A DNA stretch of 64,000 nucleotides, taken from Centrapalus pauciflorus (Eukaryota > Streptophyta > Magnoliopsida > Asterales > Asteraceae). A model generated the notes under the pieces. It searched no databases and was not told where the DNA came from. It saw only the letters and a list, made by a program, of their open reading frames with translations. Position numbers and translations under genes: made by a program. Of the stretch, positions 58,253-64,000 are shown one piece after another (positions within the stretch are counted from its first letter, which is position 1; each line of letters opens with the position of its first letter). The stretch covers positions 434,001 through 498,000 of the forward strand of contig JAANYP010002100.1 of the NCBI GenBank assembly GCA_020465985.1. Reading direction: 5' to 3'.

Positions 58253-59001
58253 ACGTTAACTCTTACTTCAACAATGTTGTTTGATTCAACACAAATTTCA
58301 GATTGAACAGATGAGAGCAAATAGGTGTTATTTCATACGCTACATGATTCAACATTTATGTTAATTAGTTCAACACTGATATCGTGTGACTTATACATAT
58401 CTTTATGCATGATTTCCTTGAGTTTTAACGTTTAATTCCCAAGATGCATCAATGTTTCGAGTGAAAATTCTATATTTATCGTAAGTACTCTCTTTTCAGG
58501 TCAAAAAGTAAAAACATGAAAGTTTTAGTAAAAACTAGAGAAAAGCTTACTGAAAAGTACGACGGGCTTGAAGACCATGGCGACTTGATAGATTTTTTTA
58601 GCAAAACCTGAAAAACCTCAAGCACGACGTGCTGACTTTTAATATACTTTTAAGTTTATGATTACGGATGTTTTGATTTTTTTTTTTGTTTCGGAAATTG
58701 TCTTCGATATTCTATGTGATACATAACATTCCATATAGAACATAGGATAATCAACATGACAACTGAACATGAACATTTAATATAGAATACTTGATTATTA
58801 ATCATTTTGTGGTTTCACCTTGAAAAAATCTTTCTGGGTTTCTTCATTTTTAATTTAATATAGAATACTTGATTATTTTCAATATCTATTTATTATAATC
58901 AGAATAACAAATTTATATTTTATAATTTTAGTCATTTATCGATGTTAGTTAAGATCAAAATATTATTATTCTATTATTTTTTTTGTAATAATATTTTAAG
59001 T

Positions 59002-59006
<5 letters not shown>
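58253..59006. other. Intergenic sequence, nothing recognised
   Basis: AT-rich with a short repeat of aatttaatatagaatacttg at about 58774 and 58853. No gene seen. Confidence 0.4.

Positions 59007-59062
<56 letters not shown>
59007..59062. repeat. (TA)n microsatellite
   Basis: About 56 bp of TA repeats, followed directly by a Helitron-like hairpin (cccatgtattacatgag). Confidence 0.95.
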
Positions 59063-59065
<3 letters not shown>

Positions 59066-59069
59066 CTTA

Positions 59070-59261
59070 CATATGCCCCATGTATTACATGAGCCAATAA
59101 TCTAGCCTATTATAATCTAATTAAATCTAAATCTAATAAATAACTAACTAAGATCTAATAAACTCATTTTTTCTAATTATATTAAATATCTTTAAAAGTA
59201 TTTGTTTTTATTTAATAATTTTTTAAGTTTAACTCATGTAAAACATGAGTATCTATCCTAG
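59070..59261 (+). mobile_element. Helitron-like 3' ends
   Basis: Two hairpin-plus-CTAG termini follow each other: cccatgtattacatgagcca with ctag at 59102-59105, and ctcatgtaaaacatgag with cctag ending at 59261 and followed by T. Matching 5' ends were not identified. Confidence 0.4.
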
Positions 59262-59278
59262 TTATTAGTAAATAAAAG

Positions 59279-59552
59279 GGGTAACCTACTTTTGAAAATT
59301 TATCAACATGCTACGTCTACTTTTTTAAACGTGGATATGGTACATGTACTTCAATTTTCATACCGATATGACCATATTTGTAATAGACCCCTGTTTTTCA
59401 TACCATTAGAACCCTGTTTCGTATGTAAAAACTAGGCTCTATTATGTAGAATGACCATATCGATACAAAAAATAGAAGTACACGTACCATATAGACAATA
59501 AAAAAAGTAGACGTACCATGTCGATACATTTTCAAAAGTAGGTTGCTATTGT
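59279..59552. mobile_element. Foldback MITE, family with caacctacttttgaaaa ends, copy 2
   Basis: Left arm gtaacctacttttgaaaatt and reversed right arm gcaacctacttttgaaaatg are near-perfect inverted repeats, continuing into acatggtacgtctactttttt in both arms. No TSD could be fixed. Confidence 0.65.
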
Positions 59553-59936
59553 AAGATTTTTAACCCTAATTAAAAAGATGTTTTTACCTCAGTCATATTT
59601 CCAATACCAGATGCATATCTCATCACACACACACTCCCTTTTGTTTCTGTTCTAGATCGTCTTCTATATGGAATATATGATATTTCATATTTAATGTAGG
59701 ATATTTAATACATAATATTTTTCAGCGTGACCTAAAAAAAAAAAAAAAAAAGAGGGAATAAATGGGAAAAAAAAACTAGTTCAAATTATGAATTCGTCTT
59801 TGATAGAAAGTACTTAGAAAAATTAATATGCAGAGTTTGCAGACCCGCTTGATCATCATATCCCTAATCTGACCGAGAACAAGAGAAGCACATGGTCAAG
59901 GATGAAGAAACCCAGCTATGCCTCCAAACATGACTA

Positions 59937-60047
59937 TCTATATATATACATTCAAACACATTGTAATAATAATTTTATTTTATATCTATTATTTAAGAGT
60001 AATTATTTATTTGACATATACACGTATAACGGGGGTCAATAAACTAG
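59937..60047 (+). mobile_element. Very short Helitron-like element, 111 bp
   Basis: Starts TCTATATATATACATTCAAA after an A and ends with cacgtataacgggggtcaat then aaactag followed by T. Both ends fit the Helitron pattern, making this one of the shortest copies in the window. Confidence 0.45.
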
Positions 60048-60730
60048 TGTATGTATGTATGTCTGTGTGTGTGTATGATATGGTTCCAATTATAAGTTAA
60101 ATATTTGTAAAAAATAAAATAGGCAATTCAAAACACAAATTTTTGGGTCCAACCTTTTTTAATATTTTTTTGTGTGTCCCCTTGATATAACGTGTATTTT
60201 GAATCATGTAATAACAAAATGATTCAACAATTTGTTCTTTGATACAACATTTATCATACTTCTCACAAATATTTAACTTCTCATTTGATCCTATGAATAA
60301 ATGATACATCTTGTTAATTTGTCATTCATTCACAAAGCCACCGATACATTCACATAATTGTTTTTCTAGATTTTACTTGATAAAAAACTTATGATGCCAA
60401 TTTATATTAACTTATAATGTTATTTTACATTTTTTTATATAAAAAGTTCTTTAAAAATATTTAATTTGAGTGATACTTCCGTTCCCTGCGGAAAAAAAAA
60501 ATAGTCCTTTCTGGAACCTAAATGTATTTAGGATCAAATAAAAAAATAATGAATCATAAATTACAGAAATGAAGCAATAATTCACAACTTTTTTACATTG
60601 ATTCATTAGTTTGTCAATATAAATAATGAATCACAAATTTAAAAATAAGTGAATCAATATACACAAGTTATTGAATCATAGTGCTTCTCACTTCTCAAGA
60701 TACATTTAGCCTCTCACGATAATTATATAT
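60048..60730. other. Intergenic sequence with a possible decayed F2-like end
   Basis: The words gagtgatacttccg and ctggaacctaaatg at 60468-60520 resemble the right end of F2 elements, but the left end is not convincing. No gene. Confidence 0.3.
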
Positions 60731-60744
60731 GTGTGTGTATAGGA

Positions 60745-61095
60745 TCGGGTTCACATGAGAACCACTCTATTCGTGATAACGTGAAAATCACTGTAAAGTT
60801 TATGCATTTAATGTATAAAATTGTGCATTTGATACTAAAATTTGCCCACTTTATGTCGAATATATGCATTTGACAAAATTTGTGCATTTAATGTTCAATT
60901 TTGTGCAATCAGTGTATAATTTAATGAATTTAAATTTTAGGTTAAATTTTAATGTTAGATTATGATATTTATTAATATGTAAGAGTATTAATGGTTTTTA
61001 AGTTACAAATTTAATTTTTAAAATTGTGCGTACGAATTTGTGCATTTTGGGGTTGTTCTCACGTTTCACAGAATTAGCGATTCTTACCAGAAATC
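60745..61095. mobile_element. Possible TIR element near microsatellites (third family)
   Basis: Starts with gggttcacatgagaaccact after a TG/TA tract and ends in gttgttctcacgtttcacag before a C14 and CA tract. The gagaacc and acgtgaaa words at both ends are loosely inverted. Repeated tgtgcatttaatgt words fill the interior. Confidence 0.4.
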
Positions 61096-61702
61096 CCCCC
61101 CCCCCCCCCCCAAACACACACACACACACACACACACACATAGGTTCAAAATATTTTTATAATCATGTTTCAATTAAGAATACGATGGTAATTGTAAACG
61201 ATCATATACAAACACACGTTGAAAGTTGGTGCAATTTTCTATGAATGATCGACACCATTGATACAATCTTTTATACGTTCACATAATTTATATATTATCT
61301 ATCATGATTGATATATCAATATTAGATATGGTAATAAATTAATTAATGATGAAAATTAAGGTTGCAAATATAGTAAAAATTATTACAAACGAAACGTTTT
61401 ATGTAATCGATCAGGATTCAAATGAAATTAATAACAAAAGGAACTATATATAAAAGAAGTACGTAGTTCTATATGCATGGTTTATACTTTATACACGTTA
61501 AATACAGATTCAAACAACCCGGCCAGATGGGTCAAGAAATTGAAGATTGAAGCTCGTTTCTCCATTTGATCCAATCACTTGAGCAACTGTATGAAAGAGT
61601 ACGTTGACCAGCCAGCAGCGATGGATGACTCGTGTTCAGGGATACGACGATCAAGCATAGTACGTGATGATGAAAATAATTAAGGCCGGTAATTAAACCA
61701 AA

Positions 61703-62021
61703 TTAAGCAGATCGTCGTTTAGTGTACCGAACGGAGAAGGATCTTGAGAGGATATCAGGCTCCGTTTCACTATCCCATTGCAATCCTTGATCGAAATTCT
61801 GCAAGTAATTAATTATACTCATCGTAAGGAACTTGGTGAACATGCACCGATGATGATCTAACCATGAACCGCTTTTTCTCCCTCTTCAATTTATTCCACA
61901 ACACTTTCCACACTGAGGAAGCTGCTGGGTCAGCGCCAGCGGCGGATGAGTTCACCGAACCAAGCAGGTCGTAAGCATGGTTTGATTTGACCGTTTTGCT
62001 GCGCCATTTCTTAATGTCCAT
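61703..62021 (-). pseudogene. Small plant-specific basic protein gene with a 4-bp frameshifting duplication near the C-terminus
   Basis: From the ATG at 62021 the frame reads MDIKKWRSKTVKSNHAYDLL, then a central SSVWKVLWNKLKREKKRFM block and SSSVHVHQVPYDEYN, and stops at 61809 (70 residues). The following DNA in the next frame (61703 to about 61808) reads YLQNFDQG, then EPDILSRSFSVRY and a stop. In small plant proteins of this type the YD...Y..NFD.G motif is continuous. Here it is split by the tandem AATTAATT at 61807-61814; one AATT fewer would make the frames continuous at about 104 residues. A 20-bp intron is too short to be credible. Either a recent mutation or a sequence error. Function of the family is not known to me; the basic helix-like centre gives no clear localisation. 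Confidence 0.6.
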
Positions 62022-62565
62022 GGTGATATGGTGGATGATTATATTATGGTTGGTGGTATTGTCATCTGTTTGCTGAGGATCGAGTGAATGTCGTACGTAT
62101 ATACATGCATAGAGAATGGTCAAAATTGATGAGCAGTATGCAACTATGCATAAGGAAATAGTCAACAACGCTTACCAATAGTCAAACATATTGCAACCTA
62201 CCTATCAGCTGCCTGAGCCACATTTTTTTAATATATTAAGTGTTTAAGTTCTGCAAAATGAGTTTTATTAATTTTCACACATGGAAAGTGGAAACACACA
62301 CGTCTGGTTTTTGTTGCTTCGATAAATAAGTTAATTAGTTTCTTCTTCACACGAAATTAAACAAAGTCTTTTTTTCGTTTTTTTATACCGTAATATTTAC
62401 ATATCCATGCGGAATCAAATGACATTGAAATGCCCAAATAAACAATAATTTAAATGGATATACTTTTACGATTTCATGAAACTAAAAACTATGATCCTAT
62501 GTGACTGAGGGATCCTGAGTTGATCCGCCCGATTCCAACCACATTTGATGCTATAATATAAATTA

Positions 62566-62682
62566 GGGTTTATTATGAAAAAGGACCAACATATTTTTAC
62601 TTTTATGAAGAAAAAAAAATAACATTAAGGGACGAAAATGCAAAAAACATGAAAACATATTGGTTTTTTTCATAATAAACCT
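62566..62682. mobile_element. Mutator-like foldback MITE, GGGTTTATTATGAAAA family, 9-bp TSD, short copy
   Basis: Ends gggtttattatgaaaaagga and, reversed, aggtttattatgaaaaaaac are inverted; the perfect 9-bp TSD tataaatta lies at 62557-62565 and 62683-62691. The 117-bp length suggests an internally deleted form of the 315-bp copy at 43186. Confidence 0.82.
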
Positions 62683-62691
62683 TATAAATTA

Positions 62692-63631
62692 TAGTGTTTA
62701 TGTGATCGTACGATATAAGTTATATATTATATTTTATACAAATTATTAAGTATATATGTCACTAAAAATTCTTTTAATATGTTTTACAAGTCATTTATAT
62801 ATTTATTTGTTTTAGTTTTGTTATGAGTTATTACTTATCCATGTATACATAAATTTAAAATATTAAATTAATTTATTTAAAATTATTGACATACTTTTTT
62901 TCACTAAGCTTTTTAGTGAAAAACCAATCAAAAAGCAATCCTTAAACTTCTACGGGAGTGACCAACAAAATAAAAACAAACCCACCAAGCATCAATAGCC
63001 AAAAGAAACTCAAGACAACATTACAAAAATGAACACAAACTTCTAAAGAAACTCTTAAAACCACCAACTATGGCAAGGCAGAAAATAACCAAAACATGAC
63101 AACAAACCAAACCCTTAGGAAAAGCACCTCACAAGAAACCATCGGACGTTTGGTATCGTGTAATGAAACGTAATTTATAAGCTATATTAATGAATAATTG
63201 TTTCACATGACGTTGAAAGTGAAGAAAAACTATAAAACTTCATTTTTTGTTTGCCTTTTTGATTCACTTCATGTTAATTAAAAAAAAAAGAAATTTTTTT
63301 TTAAAATTTAAATTAAACTCCATTTTACATTACCACCTCACAGGCTTACGCTAAGATTTAAGACTTTTGTCACATAACAAAAAAGATCTTGTAATCTCAT
63401 GTAAATCCATTCCATACTATTCCACCATACCAAACAACCTCTAACAAAAATCAATTGAGAATATAACCTTAACATCCGAAAGAAAACAACTTAAATCTCT
63501 ACGAAAGCTCGAGGATCCAAAATCCACCCCTTCCAATCAACTCATGACCTCATGCTTCTATTTTCTAGGCAGAGAAGAGCCGAGTTTTGCATCATAAGAA
63601 ATTGTTTACTAGATTGTAATTTATTAAATAT
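62692..63631. other. Intergenic sequence, nothing recognised
   Basis: An A-rich, cytosine-containing stretch at 62930-63140 (aaacaaacccaccaagc and similar) has no open frame of interest on either strand. Confidence 0.35.
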
Positions 63632-63634
63632 TTA

Positions 63635-63942
63635 TGGGGCGTTTGGTTCGCTGGAATCTGATGGAATCTAACAGAAAAGGAATGAATTTTCCATTCTGAT
63701 GGGTTGTTTGGTAGTCTAAAATGAATGGAATGACCATTCCACATTTTAAAAAAAATCCCCCCTTTTGAAGGAAACCATTCCATAGCAAAATGGAAGGAAT
63801 TTAAATTTCATTCCTTCAAAGCATCCTATTAACAACAGGTCTTCTCATTCTCAACAAACTATAGTATTTGGATTCAGACGGATTCCATTCCTTTGACAGA
63901 TTCCATTCCATTCCGTCAGATTCCAGCGAACCAAACGCCCCC
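63635..63942. mobile_element. Harbinger/Tourist-like MITE (GGGGCGTTTGGTTCGC ends), copy 2
   Basis: Left end ggggcgtttggttcgctgga and its inverse tccagcgaaccaaacgcccc bound a roughly 308-bp element. The flanks are tta on both sides (63632-63634 and 63943-63945), as expected for Tourist-type insertion. Same terminal family as 47690-48002. Confidence 0.75.
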
Positions 63943-64000
63943 TTACTACTTCAAAAATCTCCAATACCCCAATGGACTATGGATAATGCATATCCTGAAT

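Noticed and set aside
61096..61112. C14 run next to a CA tract as a functional signal
   Set aside because: It is a homopolymer beside a microsatellite and is prone to sequencing error; no function can be supported.

Overview
This window looks like nuclear DNA from a flowering plant, very probably a daisy-family (Asteraceae) species. The evidence is AT-rich, TE-dense sequence, GT-AG introns, and a decayed LINE whose zinc-binding reverse-transcriptase tail resembles those common in Asteraceae. The family assignment is inference; no species is claimed.

The main content is a tandem cluster of three intact cytosolic aldehyde dehydrogenase (ALDH2C/ALDH1-type) genes, all on the minus strand: copy A (9244-14521, 499 aa), copy B (29465-37206, 501 aa) and copy C (48520-54657, 499 aa). 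I assembled each from nine exons by matching splice sites and reading frames. Exons 2-9 have identical lengths in all copies (143, 384, 90, 174, 138, 138, 62, 274 nt), with intron 1 in phase 1, introns 2-7 in phase 0 and intron 8 in phase 2. All three keep the catalytic Cys, the general-base Glu and the Asn of the oxyanion hole, and each has a similar TATA box 70-100 bp upstream of the start codon. The copies are mosaics: A and B are almost identical over a 351-bp block crossing exon 7, intron 6 and most of exon 6, whereas B and C agree best in exons 1-2.

The only other host gene is a small minus-strand plant protein at 61703-62021, broken near its C-terminus by a 4-bp duplication. A CACTA transposon (16141-19237) between ALDH copies A and B carries a decayed piece of a pfkB-type carbohydrate kinase gene with exon-intron structure intact enough to read.

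The remainder is mobile DNA, often with boundaries that can be read exactly: three non-autonomous hAT elements plus one hAT MITE with 8-bp target duplications (TSDs), several Mutator-like foldback elements with 9-bp TSDs, PIF/Harbinger-like MITEs including one nested in another, many short Helitrons ending in a hairpin plus CTAG, and two families of terminal-inverted-repeat (TIR) elements repeatedly sitting inside (TA)n microsatellites. There are no rRNA genes, recognisable tRNA genes, CRISPR arrays or bacterial-type operons.
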